A DNA stretch of 43,605 nt from Sulfurovum sp. (GCA_026996325.1 JALWLU010000109.1:1-43605); one strand, 5' to 3'. Shown: positions 34,875 through 42,659, counted from the first letter of the stretch. Numbers and translations: made by a program. Notes: generated from the sequence alone by a model not told the origin.

Positions 34875-37010
34875 CTACTCCTCTGGTATAAGCAGCTTGA
34901 CTACTTTCCCTTTTGTAGGACCATGCAACTCCATCCAGAAACCTTTGTATGGTATGAGTTGACACCCACCTGGAGTGACATCATTGCATGTTGTATACCC
35001 TTTGCCGTCTGCACTGCTGCTGGAAGGGTTATACTGCCATATCTGATTCTTTATATACCCTGCAGTCTCAGCTTCACTCGGGGTATAGGGTACACCGTCT
35101 ATCAAAATACGGCAATCTGCCCAATCAACAGGTTTTTTGCCCACGGCACCTGTTAAATTATATCTGTACGGACCGGTACCAAGAAGGTCGTCGACTCCAT
35201 CCTCCAAGGCCACAGACCGTATATCTATCTCGACACATCTTGCCGCAGGGCAAGCGGCACTCGTAGAGTTGTAGTCAACCGCCTCTATATCATTAACGTC
35301 CCATGTGGCATCTGCAAGACTTTTTAACCAATACCCTTTTCCAAACTCCAAAGGAGTAGTCAGGTCAAGGAGGTTATACCAACTGCTGTTGTTGACATCA
35401 CTGTATCCTCTGCCAACAACTATCCAGTCCGTTCCATACGTTGTTGTAATATCATCACCTATCAGATCAGCCACTGTATATGTTCCGGTTCTAAGATCTG
35501 CAGGGATACCAATGAGTTCCCATACACCGGCATTTACAGTTGCGCTGCAAGTATTGCAGGTTCGTGGTGTACCGTCATAATTGTTTCCTGCCGATTCATT
35601 GTTGTAAATGTCTTGTACTTCTGTAGCAGTTAAAGCATAGTTCCAAACCTTTACTTCATCAATACTTCCTAGCCACTTATCATCATATTGATCACCTAAA
35701 TCATTTCCAATAAAGAGTGTGTTATTCACTGCTGTAATTGTATTTGAATAAGGTGTATTCTGAATTTCTACACCATTTTTATAAATTCTTAGGTTTGCTC
35801 CATCATATACACCTACAATATGGTTCCATGTATCCATATCCAAAGCTGTACTCACACTATTTCCTATACCATTAACAAAAAACTTGATACTTGTATTATC
35901 AGCAGCATTATTTGCTAATCCAAAACCATCATCCCAATTTTCTGTACTTGTTTTCATAACGGCTGCTACCCAATCAACAACAGATGATCCCGTAACGGGT
36001 AAAAGCCACACTGAGATTGTAAGTTCTGTCGATACTTCATTTAAAACTGTTGTATCTTCTACCTGTACTCTATCTCCCGTAGCTCCAAAGGTTCCGTAAT
36101 TACATAAAGGGGGGGTCAAAGTATTGGTAGTCACAGCAACAGCGCCTTCAGAAGTTGCGTTACTTCCAAATGGTGAGCTGTCCCGTACATCTCCGACAAT
36201 GGCACTGCTGTTGAACCAGAAGCACTCGTCCATATGGTAGTCTACCCTGGGTACTTCTGGGTATGTTCTAACAAGAAAGTCCTGACCTTGCGACTCTCCA
36301 TCTTTATCCGTAGCGTACAAAGTGACAGCTTGGGTTTCAACTGCGGTAGGTGTCCCCGATATAATACCTGTTGCAGTATCAAAGGCAAGTCCTGCGGGGA
36401 GTGTTCCGTCTAAACGATAACTAGAAATGGGGTCACCGTCTGTTTCCAAAACATAGCTTGACAAGTCCGAAGAAAAAGCGTGATTAATAATTGCAATCTG
36501 ACTCGGCACAGCAGTGACAATAGGAGGAGAAACAGGGTCAGCATTGTAAATAGTCAGTGTTGCATAGTTATAGGTACCGGTATCTCCACCGGCATCATCA
36601 CAAACAGTCAAGGTCCATATACCGGAAGAGTCTTCCCCGTCAAATGTACTCAAAGGCTGTTCAGGCTGCCTTGAAACAACTGAATTCTGATTAGCATTGT
36701 CATCTACGATGGAGGTGGCTGCCGAATCATCAAATATTGTATATAGATTATTACGGCTTCCTCCATTATCACTGGTCAGATCAACTACCGTTCCCAGTGG
36801 CGACGTCAAACTCACATCAAGGTCAGCACGCCATGTATGGTCTATATTCACCTCTATGATCACATCCGTAATCGTTGAAGATACGGGAATATCGAATGTC
36901 CTGTCAAAGCAGGTATTGTCATTTACAGAAGTTGCTACCGAGTCTGTGACAGTAAAGCTTCCAGCTTCCAGAAGAAACGGTACAAGCAGCCAAAAAATAT
37001 AACGTACCAT
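34875..37010 (-). CDS. Large secreted protein with P-domain, Ig-like and LamG domains
   Basis: 711 residues from the ATG at 37010, giving a short signal peptide (1-16). Residues 19-157 resemble a proprotein-convertase P domain (DLDVSLTSPLGTVVDL, then SSGIWTLTVCDDAGGDTG). 163-248 is a putative Ig/He_PIG domain (LPAGLAFDTATGIISGTP). 256-480 is LamG-like, with HMDECFWF and GDVRDSS as in MshQ-type proteins and a typical DMDTWNHIVGVYDG. 485-711 has repeated WxL..GKGYW-type segments and paired Cys. Probable surface adhesin; no sortase or PEP-CTERM signal is visible. Base composition is more AT-rich than its neighbours. Confidence 0.85.
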   Translation of the reverse strand: MVRYIFWLLVPFLLEAGSFTVTDSVATSVNDNTCFDRTFDIPVSSTITDVIIEVNIDHTWRADLDVSLTSPLGTVVDLTSDNGGSRNNLYTIFDDSAATSIVDDNANQNSVVSRQPEQPLSTFDGEDSSGIWTLTVCDDAGGDTGTYNYATLTIYNADPVSPPIVTAVPSQIAIINHAFSSDLSSYVLETDGDPISSYRLDGTLPAGLAFDTATGIISGTPTAVETQAVTLYATDKDGESQGQDFLVRTYPEVPRVDYHMDECFWFNSSAIVGDVRDSSPFGSNATSEGAVAVTTNTLTPPLCNYGTFGATGDRVQVEDTTVLNEVSTELTISVWLLPVTGSSVVDWVAAVMKTSTENWDDGFGLANNAADNTSIKFFVNGIGNSVSTALDMDTWNHIVGVYDGANLRIYKNGVEIQNTPYSNTITAVNNTLFIGNDLGDQYDDKWLGSIDEVKVWNYALTATEVQDIYNNESAGNNYDGTPRTCNTCSATVNAGVWELIGIPADLRTGTYTVADLIGDDITTTYGTDWIVVGRGYSDVNNSSWYNLLDLTTPLEFGKGYWLKSLADATWDVNDIEAVDYNSTSAACPAARCVEIDIRSVALEDGVDDLLGTGPYRYNLTGAVGKKPVDWADCRILIDGVPYTPSEAETAGYIKNQIWQYNPSSSSADGKGYTTCNDVTPGGCQLIPYKGFWMELHGPTKGKVVKLLIPEE

Positions 37011-37397
37011 CTTTCTATGTACTCCTCTTTCTTTAGCGCACACCCATGCTCCAAATACAGCATGAGAAATGTTCCGGCACCTGAGCATCGTGCATCAGCT
37101 GCATAATCTCTATATTTTACCACTAAAGTATTAGCAGTTTATTACCAAAATACATTTGGACAAGTTTTTTACCCTAACTTTTAACAGGTATTTATATCCA
37201 TAATACCATAAATTTGTAAACAACCATTGACATTTGTGTGACAAAAGCAGTTGAGATAACTGCATATCTCTCCTCTTGAATCAATAAATCAATTTTTTTT
37301 GCATAATATTTTTCTAAATTGATAAGCCAACTTTATAATCTATTAAGTCTATCTTTTTTATCATACTTTTCAGAATTTCTATATGCTTGGAGTTGCT
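37011..37397. other. AT-rich divergent spacer between the surface-protein operon and amidase
   Basis: 387 bp with no convincing gene. The first 130 bp would be the leader of the surface-protein mRNA and include a hairpin CATGCT/AGCATG. TAAAAT on the minus strand at 37114-37119 and TATAAT on the plus strand at 37334-37339 are candidate -10 boxes for the two directions. The marked AT richness suggests a transferred or regulatory region. Confidence 0.5.
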
Positions 37398-38069
37398 ATG
37401 TTCAAAAAACCAAAAAGAAAAGTGCATCGTGTCTTCATTCACTGCTCCGCTTCGGACAGGCCTGAACACGACAACATCGAAACCATACGACAATGGCATC
37501 TGGCACGTGGATTTTCAGATGTGGGGTACCACTACTTCATCCGTAAAGACGGTACGTTGCAAATGGGAAGATCACTTGAAAAGATACCCGCAGCACAGAA
37601 GGGGCACAACCGTCATACCATTGCCATCTGTCTGCATGGACTGAAAATAGAAAAATTCACCGATGCCCAGAAAAAGACGCTTCTAGAACTCTGCCGAACC
37701 ATTGATGCCGCCTACGACAGCATCAGCTTTCACGGTCACTGCGAAGTCTCGGCCAAAGCCTGCCCTGTCATCGATTACAGAACCGTGCTCGATCTCGATA
37801 TGTACGGGTCGTTAGGAAGAAAAACAGATGCGCTTGAAAACATCACGCAAAAGAGGCCCGAAGCCCTCCCTGAACTCAGGCTCGGCAGCCGCGGTGAAGC
37901 CGTTGCCTACCTGCAACAGCTGCTCTTCATCCGTACCGACGGCATCTTCGGCCCCCAAACCAGCCGTGCCGTCAAAGCCTTCAAGAAGGCCCACGACCTC
38001 TACCCAAGTGACATTGTTAAAAGCTATGTGTGGCGGCTTTTGATGGAAAATGAGACACACTCCCCTTAA
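37398..38069 (+). CDS. N-acetylmuramoyl-L-alanine amidase (Amidase_2/T7-lysozyme type) with peptidoglycan-binding domain
   Basis: 223 residues from the ATG at 37398 (GGAG, 5 nt spacing). Zinc His15 is in VFIHCSAS, and GYHYFIRKDGTLQMGR and GHCEVSAKACPVID supply the other zinc and catalytic positions. The C-terminal repeat LRLGSRGEAVAYLQQLLFIRTDGIFGPQTSRAVKAFKKAH is a PG_binding_1 domain. No signal peptide is seen, so it may be phage-derived or exported another way. Confidence 0.88.
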   Translation: MFKKPKRKVHRVFIHCSASDRPEHDNIETIRQWHLARGFSDVGYHYFIRKDGTLQMGRSLEKIPAAQKGHNRHTIAICLHGLKIEKFTDAQKKTLLELCRTIDAAYDSISFHGHCEVSAKACPVIDYRTVLDLDMYGSLGRKTDALENITQKRPEALPELRLGSRGEAVAYLQQLLFIRTDGIFGPQTSRAVKAFKKAHDLYPSDIVKSYVWRLLMENETHSP

Positions 38070-38092
38070 ATCTTAGCCCTTAACCCTCAGCG
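38065..38092. repeat. Heptamer array between amidase and ribA
   Basis: Units CTTAAAT, CTTAGCC, CTTAACC, CTCAGCG. It fills the 23-bp space between two convergent genes and includes the amidase stop codon. Confidence 0.7.
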
Positions 38093-38668
38093 CTACAGAA
38101 GATGCCCCATCTGCTCCTTCTTCGTCTTCAGATAGGCTTCATTATGCGGATTTGGCTCCATTTTAATAGGCAGGCGCTCGATGATCTCGATGTCCGGCAG
38201 ACTCTCCATCTTGGCAGGGTTGTTGGTCAGCAGCTTGAGCTTTTTGATGTCCAGATGGTGCAGGATGAACTCAACGATCTCATAGGTACGCTCGTCGGCA
38301 CGGAAACCCAGCTGGTGGTTTGCCGCGACTGTATCGAGCCCCTGATCCTGCAGTGCGTAGGCGTTGACCTTGTTAAGAAGTCCAATATTGCGCCCCTCCT
38401 GACGGTGATAAATGACCAGTCCCCCCTCTTTGGCAATAAGGTCAAGCGCGTAGTCAAGCTGTTCTCCACAGTCGCACTTGACAGAACCAATGGCATCGCC
38501 GGTCAAGCATTCCGAGTGCACGCGCACAATGGGCGCTTCAAGCGTGGAGAGATTTTCGGTAAAGATAGCCAGATGCTCTTTTCCAAGATCATCCTTAAAG
38601 GCTTGTATCTTGAAGGTGCCGTGTCTGGTCGGTAAAGTAGCAATTTGTGAGATCTCTATGTTTTTCAT
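38093..38668 (-). CDS. ribA: GTP cyclohydrolase II
   Basis: First step of riboflavin synthesis. 191 residues, stand-alone RibA without a RibB domain. Zinc Cys are in ECLTGDAIGSVKCDCGEQ. The GTP motif IYHRQEGRNIGL and ANHQLGFRADERTY are present. Convergent with the amidase and divergent from hemB. Confidence 0.95.
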   Translation of the reverse strand: MKNIEISQIATLPTRHGTFKIQAFKDDLGKEHLAIFTENLSTLEAPIVRVHSECLTGDAIGSVKCDCGEQLDYALDLIAKEGGLVIYHRQEGRNIGLLNKVNAYALQDQGLDTVAANHQLGFRADERTYEIVEFILHHLDIKKLKLLTNNPAKMESLPDIEIIERLPIKMEPNPHNEAYLKTKKEQMGHLL

Positions 38669-38687
38669 GGGGGAATTATACTTAAAG

Positions 38688-38715
38688 AATTGGGAATTAG
38701 GAATTAGGAATTAGG
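38688..38715. repeat. AATTAGG heptamer array upstream of hemB
   Basis: AATTGGG followed by three perfect AATTAGG units in the ribA-hemB divergent spacer. The array ends about 9 bp before a TAAAAT candidate -10 box, so it would cover the -35 region of the hemB promoter. Confidence 0.8.
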
Positions 38716-38723
38716 ATTTTTTG

Positions 38724-38729
38724 GTAAAA
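38724..38729 (+). promoter_or_regulatory. Candidate -10 box for hemB
   Basis: TAAAAT in TTTTTTGGTAAAAT, 31 bp before the hemB ATG. The poly-T and heptamer context replaces a -35 box. Inference. Confidence 0.4.
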
Positions 38730-38760
38730 TGGCACAAAATCACTTACGAAGGCCTACATA

Positions 38761-39738
38761 ATGTTCACCCGTTTCAGACGAAAAAGAATCCACCCTGTAC
38801 TACGCGACCTACTGCAGGAAACAACACTGAGTGTCAACGACTTCATCTATCCGCTCTTTGCAAAAAGCGGCGAGGGGATCAAAGAGGAGGTCGCCTCCAT
38901 GCCCGGTGTCTATCAGATGAGCATCGATGAGATCGTTAAAGAGTGTGAAGCACTTAAAGCGCTTGGCATCAAGTCGGTCATTCTCTTTGGCATTCCCGAT
39001 GTCAAGGACTCTGTCGGCAGCGATGCGATGTGTGAGCACGGCATCATCGCAGAGACGGTCAGGGCCGTCAAAGCGGCACATCCGGATATGTTCGTCGTCA
39101 CCGATCTCTGCTTCTGCGAATATACCGACCACGGCCACTGCGGCGTGCTCGATCCGGTACTTGAAACGGTTGACAACGACATCACGCTTGACAACCTTGC
39201 CAAGCAGGCGGTCATCCATGCCAAGGCAGGCGTTGATATGATCGCACCAAGCGGTATGATGGACGGTATGATCCAGGCTATACGTAAAGGGCTTGACGGT
39301 GCGGGGTTTGTCAACCTCCCCGTCATGAGCTACTCCACCAAATTCGCCTCCGCCTACTACGGCCCTTTCCGTGATGTGGCCGAGAGTGCACCAAGCTTCG
39401 GAGACCGAAGAAGCTACCAGATGAACCCCGCCAACCGCCGCGAAGCCATTGCAGAATCTGTAGCCGACGAAATAGAAGGTGCGGACATTCTGATGGTCAA
39501 ACCCGCCCTTGCCTACATGGATGTCATTCGGGACGTAAGAGAAAACACCACCCTCCCCCTTGCAGTCTACAACGTCAGCGGCGAGTACTCCATGCTCAAA
39601 ATGGCAGCAAAAGCCGGTGTCATAGACTACGACAGAGTCATGATGGAGACACTGCTTGGCTTCAAACGTGCAGGCGCTGACATCATCATTACCTACCATG
39701 CGAAAGAGGCAGCGGAAATATTGGCAGGTAGAAGGTAG
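38761..39738 (+). CDS. hemB: Porphobilinogen synthase (delta-aminolevulinic acid dehydratase)
   Basis: Condenses two 5-aminolevulinates in heme synthesis. 325 residues. Metal-site Cys are in [18 protein letters not shown]. The Schiff-base lysines are in [17 protein letters not shown] and [14 protein letters not shown]. Normal length except that the last residues GRR and the stop are the start of the GGTAGAA array. AAGG lies 8 nt before the ATG. Confidence 0.96.
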   Translation: MFTRFRRKRIHPVLRDLLQETTLSVNDFIYPLFAKSGEGIKEEVASMPGVYQMSIDEIVKECEALKALGIKSVILFGIPDVKDSVGSDAMCEHGIIAETVRAVKAAHPDMFVVTDLCFCEYTDHGHCGVLDPVLETVDNDITLDNLAKQAVIHAKAGVDMIAPSGMMDGMIQAIRKGLDGAGFVNLPVMSYSTKFASAYYGPFRDVAESAPSFGDRRSYQMNPANRREAIAESVADEIEGADILMVKPALAYMDVIRDVRENTTLPLAVYNVSGEYSMLKMAAKAGVIDYDRVMMETLLGFKRAGADIIITYHAKEAAEILAGRR

Positions 39739-39831
39739 AAGGTAGAAGGTAGAAGGTAGAAGGTAGAAGGTAGAAGGTAGAAGGTAGAAGGTAGAAGGTA
39801 GAAGGTAGAAGGTAGAAGGTAGAAGGTAGAA
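39727..39831. repeat. Perfect heptamer array (GGTAGAA)15
   Basis: Fifteen identical GGTAGAA units without drift. The first two supply the hemB C-terminus and stop. On the other strand the array is an open frame repeating LLPSTFY, which is not a gene. Same unit and orientation as the array at 41357-41412. Confidence 0.97.
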
Positions 39832-40092
39832 ATTTTGCATGGATTGATTAAAGTGAAACTTAAAATTCCGTCATTCCTGCGAAAGCAGGAATCTTGACTT
39901 CAAGCAAAGGCGACGCGTCCATTCAAATATCAAGATCCCACATCGAGTGCGGGATGACAGAGAAAAAGGAACCGAAAGCTTTATTGAAGTGTATGCCCCT
40001 GGGTATAGCTTCTGCCAGACACTGAAGTGTTAAAAATCATCTGGCGGGGCTGAAGCCTCCGATTCCAAAAGAAACTGAAAATTCACTCAAAC
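39832..40092. other. Repeat-rich spacer after hemB
   Basis: Part of a 354-bp region without genes (39739-40092). It holds the rest of the heptamer array, a 90-bp MITE-like element, an inverted repeat GCCAGA/TCTGGC enclosing ACACT/AGTGT (about 40014-40045), and the motif GGGGCTGAAGCCTCCGATTC at 40046. No ORF or RNA gene was recognised. Confidence 0.6.
39870..39959. mobile_element. MITE-like element with GTCATTCC/GGGATGAC ends
   Basis: Begins GTCATTCCTGC, GAAA, GCAGGAAT (8-bp stem and tetraloop) and ends ATCCCACA, TCGAG, TGCGGGAT, GAC (8 bp with one G-T). The ends form a terminal inverted repeat GTCATYCC/GGRATGAC. Sequences of this type are dispersed in many proteobacterial genomes. No transposase is encoded. 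Confidence 0.7.
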
Positions 40093-40389
40093 CTACAACC
40101 GCTCCGCAGCTTTGGCATAGACTGCCATATCTTCCCGTTTTCCGACAACGATCACCTCGACGACAATGTGCGTTTCAATGATTTGATAGACGATGCGGAT
40201 CTTTTTTCTGTCAACATAGAGTTTTCGAAGGCCGCTTAGATTGTATCCTGCTTTATTACCAAGATAGTCACCAAGTTCAGAAGCATCTTTTAGCTTCTCA
40301 AACTGTTTGAAAACCAAAACCTGCTGTGTCTTGGAAAGTTTTTTAAAATCTTTTTCTATATCGGGATGCAGAATAAGTTCATATTTCAT
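40093..40389 (-). CDS. RelE/ParE-family toxin
   Basis: 98 residues from the ATG at 40389. YELILHPDIEKDFKKLSKTQQ and GLRKLYVDRKKIRIVYQIIE, then VVGKREDMAVY, match the RelE/ParE fold; RelE members cleave mRNA on ribosomes. The start overlaps the antitoxin stop by 11 bp. Target not shown. Confidence 0.85.
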   Translation of the reverse strand: MKYELILHPDIEKDFKKLSKTQQVLVFKQFEKLKDASELGDYLGNKAGYNLSGLRKLYVDRKKIRIVYQIIETHIVVEVIVVGKREDMAVYAKAAERL

Positions 40390-40672
40390 CCAGCGGTATC
40401 TCCAGTTTGGCCGCAAGCTCTTCCATTGTCAAGTAGGTGTCTTTCGGTGTTTTACTTCGCTCCTCAATAATCTTGGCTATCTCGATATGCTCCATCAACT
40501 CGTAGGCTTCTTTGAGCCGTTCATACTCTTCTATGTCAAGCAGTACCGCTTCGAGTTTGTTGTTTTTGGAAATGGCGACTTTCTCTTTTGTCTTGACGCT
40601 ATTGATGGTCCCCGACACGTTACGCGCCAGATCAGTGGCGGAGATGATCTCGTCTCTTGCATAGGCTACCAT
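40379..40672 (-). CDS. Phd/YefM-type antitoxin
   Basis: 97 residues from the ATG at 40672 (AAGGA upstream). The N-terminal DEIISATDLARNVSGTINSV and VAISKNNKLEAVLLDIEEYERL are the DNA-binding and dimerisation part of Phd/YefM antitoxins; the C-terminal EELAAKLEIPL would bind the toxin. Coupled to the toxin gene. It probably represses the promoter at 40707-40735. Confidence 0.85.
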   Translation of the reverse strand: MVAYARDEIISATDLARNVSGTINSVKTKEKVAISKNNKLEAVLLDIEEYERLKEAYELMEHIEIAKIIEERSKTPKDTYLTMEELAAKLEIPLDEI

Positions 40673-40706
40673 AATTTTTCCTTCAATTAAGCATATAATT
40701 TTATGT

Positions 40707-40735
40707 ATAATACTGCATTTATCTCTTTTTGTCAA
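40707..40735 (-). promoter_or_regulatory. Sigma-70 promoter of the toxin-antitoxin operon
   Basis: On the minus strand TTGACA, a 17-bp spacer, then TATTAT, 34 bp before the antitoxin ATG. It is the best consensus promoter in the window. Its -35 region abuts the divergent amidase promoter. Confidence 0.75.
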
Positions 40736-40745
40736 CACTTTTGGC

Positions 40746-40751
40746 TATAAT
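40746..40751 (+). promoter_or_regulatory. Candidate -10 box giving a leaderless amidase mRNA
   Basis: TATAAT ends 6 bp before the ATG at 40758, so transcription would begin at or next to the start codon. No SD is visible for this gene. Confidence 0.5.
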
Positions 40752-40757
40752 CGCACC

Positions 40758-41375
40758 ATGTATCTCAAACACAAAACCGCCGCTTTTTTTGCACTGCTTA
40801 TCTTCCTGCTGCTTGGCTACATCTTCTACGAAGCACTCAAGCCGCCCATTCCCGTTGTCATCCAGGCAGGTCATGAGGGGCGTACCTGCGGCAATACAGG
40901 AGCGGTGTGCAAAAACTACAAAGAAGTGGAGTGGAACATTTATGTCGCCGATGAAGCAGCAAAAACGCTTCGAAAATGGGGCATAAAAGTCAAACGTGTT
41001 CCCGCCGATACCGCTCCTGTACGTGCCGTCATCGCAGTGGCCATCCACTTCGACTCGGCAAAACGCATCTGCCGCTCCGGTGCCTCGGTGGGCTACCCCG
41101 ATACCAACGCTTCACGTACCTTTGCCGAACACTGGAAAGCAATCTACAAACCCTACTTTCCTTTTCACTGGCACAAGGACAACTTTACCGACAACCTCAG
41201 ACACTACTACGCCTACCGCACCATTCATGCAGAGAAATTTCTGGTACTGGAGCTTGGTGAGATCACCTGCGAAAAGCAGACACGCTGGCTCAAACCGAGG
41301 CTGAAGAGTATTGCGCATCTGGTGGCGTATACAATCGCGAAGGAACTTGGAGTGAAGGTAGGAGGTAGAAGGTAG
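40758..41375 (+). CDS. Membrane-anchored N-acetylmuramoyl-L-alanine amidase-like protein
   Basis: 205 residues. One N-terminal membrane segment (AAFFALLIFLLLGYIFY), then an Amidase_3-like domain: QAGHEG (zinc His), KEVEWN (Glu), VAIHFDSA (His) and FLVLELGEITC (catalytic Glu). Likely a periplasmic cell-wall hydrolase, though the domain is shorter and more divergent than AmiC-type enzymes. The last residues GGRR and the stop come from a GGTAGAA array. Lies on the segment bracketed by two GGTAGAA arrays with the toxin-antitoxin pair. Confidence 0.75.
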   Translation: MYLKHKTAAFFALLIFLLLGYIFYEALKPPIPVVIQAGHEGRTCGNTGAVCKNYKEVEWNIYVADEAAKTLRKWGIKVKRVPADTAPVRAVIAVAIHFDSAKRICRSGASVGYPDTNASRTFAEHWKAIYKPYFPFHWHKDNFTDNLRHYYAYRTIHAEKFLVLELGEITCEKQTRWLKPRLKSIAHLVAYTIAKELGVKVGGRR

Positions 41376-41412
41376 AAGGTAGAAGGTAGAAGGTAGAAGG
41401 TAGAAGGTAGAA
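41357..41412. repeat. Heptamer array GGTAGGA + (GGTAGAA)7
   Basis: Seven perfect GGTAGAA units after one variant. It contains the amidase stop codon. Direct copy of the array at 39727-39831; both are followed by AATTTT(G/T)CAT. Confidence 0.95.
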
Positions 41413-41440
41413 ATTTTTCATATACTCACTTATGCCGATC

Positions 41441-41530
41441 TTAACTTCTCCCTTCTCTCTATCACCTACTCCCTCCATTTGGAACCGAAAACCACCAATA
41501 ACCAATACACCAGTTACCAATAACAATATA
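41441..41530. repeat. Drifting heptamer runs between amidase and argF
   Basis: TTAACTT, CTCCCTT, CTCTCTA, TCACCTA, CTCCCTC (41441-41475), then after a short gap CCAATAA-type units (about 41490-41530). The rest of the 249-bp spacer holds the argF promoter region. Confidence 0.65.
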
Positions 41531-41569
41531 TACAGATACCGCTTCAAACCGAAACAAGCACAACTATGG

Positions 41570-41575
41570 TAAAAT
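41570..41575 (+). promoter_or_regulatory. Candidate -10 box for argF
   Basis: TAAAAT in ATGGTAAAAT, 49 bp before the argF ATG; same GGTAAAAT context as at hemB. No clear -35 box. Confidence 0.4.
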
Positions 41576-41624
41576 ATTCTCTTTTAAATTTGCACCGTTG
41601 TGTACGGTGTGCAAGGACAGTCCG

Positions 41625-42578
41625 ATGAGACACTTTTTGACACTGGCAGACTTCACCAAAGAGGAGCTGCTGGAGATGATCGCTTTGGCACAGAAGATCA
41701 AAGCGCAGACCAAACGCAAAGAGTTCGTACCCTACATGGAGCGCCAGACGCTGGGAATGATCTTCGAGAAGAGCTCCACGCGTACCCGTGTGAGTTTCGA
41801 GACAGGCATCTACCAGCTTGGCGGCGTGGGGCTCTTTCTTTCGGCAAACGACATTCAACTGGGCCGCGGTGAGCCGATGAAAGATACCGCCCGCGTCATC
41901 AGCCGAATGGTCGATATGGTGATGATACGTACTTTTGAGCATAGTAAACTCGAAGAGTTCGCAGCCTACTCCAAAGTTCCTGTCATCAATGGTCTTACCG
42001 ACAGCTACCACCCTGTGCAGCTTATGACAGACTACTTGACGATGCTCGAGTTTGGCAAAGCCGATAATCCCGTCTGTGCCTATGTCGGAGACGGCAACAA
42101 TATGGCGCACTCCTGGCTGATGCTCGCAAGCAAACTCGGATTCGAACTACGCATCGCCACCCCGAAAGGGTACGAGTGTGACCCGCAGGTGGTCGCAATG
42201 GCCGGCAAGTTCGCCGCAGAGAGCGGCGCGAAGCTTATCTTCGGCAACGACCCCAAAGCTGCCGTGTCTAACTGTGACGTAGTGACCACCGACACATGGG
42301 TCAGCATGGGTCAGGAGGACGAGAAAGAGATCCGCCTCAAAGCCTTTGAAGGCTACATGGTCGATGAAGCGATGATGTCGCTTGCCAAGAAAGATGCCAT
42401 CTTCCTCCACTGCCTGCCCGCCTACCGCGGCTACGAAGTGAGTGAAGAGACCTTCGAAAAGCACGCCGAAGAGATCTTCACCGAAGCAGAGAACCGTCTG
42501 CATGCGCAGAAGGGGATTATGGTATGGCTGAATTCTCATCGTAATGATGAGAATCCAGAGTTAAGAGTTAAGAGTTAA
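41625..42578 (+). CDS. argF: Ornithine carbamoyltransferase
   Basis: Makes citrulline in arginine synthesis. 317 residues from the ATG at 41625 (AAGGA, 7 nt spacing). The carbamoyl-phosphate site is [13 protein letters not shown], with [11 protein letters not shown] and [14 protein letters not shown] (the HCLP ornithine motif). The family normally ends near VWL. Here about 15 extra residues ([15 protein letters not shown]) and the stop are encoded by a 9-bp hairpin and a heptamer array. Confidence 0.96.
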   Translation: MRHFLTLADFTKEELLEMIALAQKIKAQTKRKEFVPYMERQTLGMIFEKSSTRTRVSFETGIYQLGGVGLFLSANDIQLGRGEPMKDTARVISRMVDMVMIRTFEHSKLEEFAAYSKVPVINGLTDSYHPVQLMTDYLTMLEFGKADNPVCAYVGDGNNMAHSWLMLASKLGFELRIATPKGYECDPQVVAMAGKFAAESGAKLIFGNDPKAAVSNCDVVTTDTWVSMGQEDEKEIRLKAFEGYMVDEAMMSLAKKDAIFLHCLPAYRGYEVSEETFEKHAEEIFTEAENRLHAQKGIMVWLNSHRNDENPELRVKS

Positions 42579-42615
42579 GAGTTTTTGTATGCATTGCGCT
42601 GCAATGCTTTTATTA
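42532..42615 (-). repeat. Composite unit at the argF 3' end (left half of a foldback element)
   Basis: On the plus strand: a hairpin with arms ATTCTCATC and GATGAGAAT (loop GTAAT, 42532-42554), four heptamers AGAGTTA/AGAGTTT (42557-42584), TTGTATGC, a hairpin with arms GCATTGC and GCAATGC (loop GCT, 42591-42607), TTTTATTA. The final hairpin and T tract could terminate argF. The minus strand reads the same order as the other composite units. Confidence 0.85.
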
Positions 42616-42659
42616 AAAATATATAACCCAAAAAGAGAGCGGTAGCGAATGTGAAAATG

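Noticed and set aside
36935-37123. 62-residue ORF upstream of the surface-protein gene
   Set aside because: It overlaps the signal-peptide region in another frame, lacks an SD, and resembles nothing.
39727-39831. CRISPR-like array after hemB
   Set aside because: The unit is only 7 bp, perfectly tandem, with no spacers and no cas genes.
38809-39840. 343-residue ORF on the minus strand with repeated LLPSTFY at its start
   Set aside because: It is antisense to hemB. The repeat peptide is only the reading of the GGTAGAA array, which is open because three 7-bp units equal seven codons.
42608-42659. Small RNA or gene between the two halves of the argF-hemN foldback element
   Set aside because: The 52-bp AT-rich core has no ORF or stable fold. 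It may hold a hemN promoter but no clear box was found.
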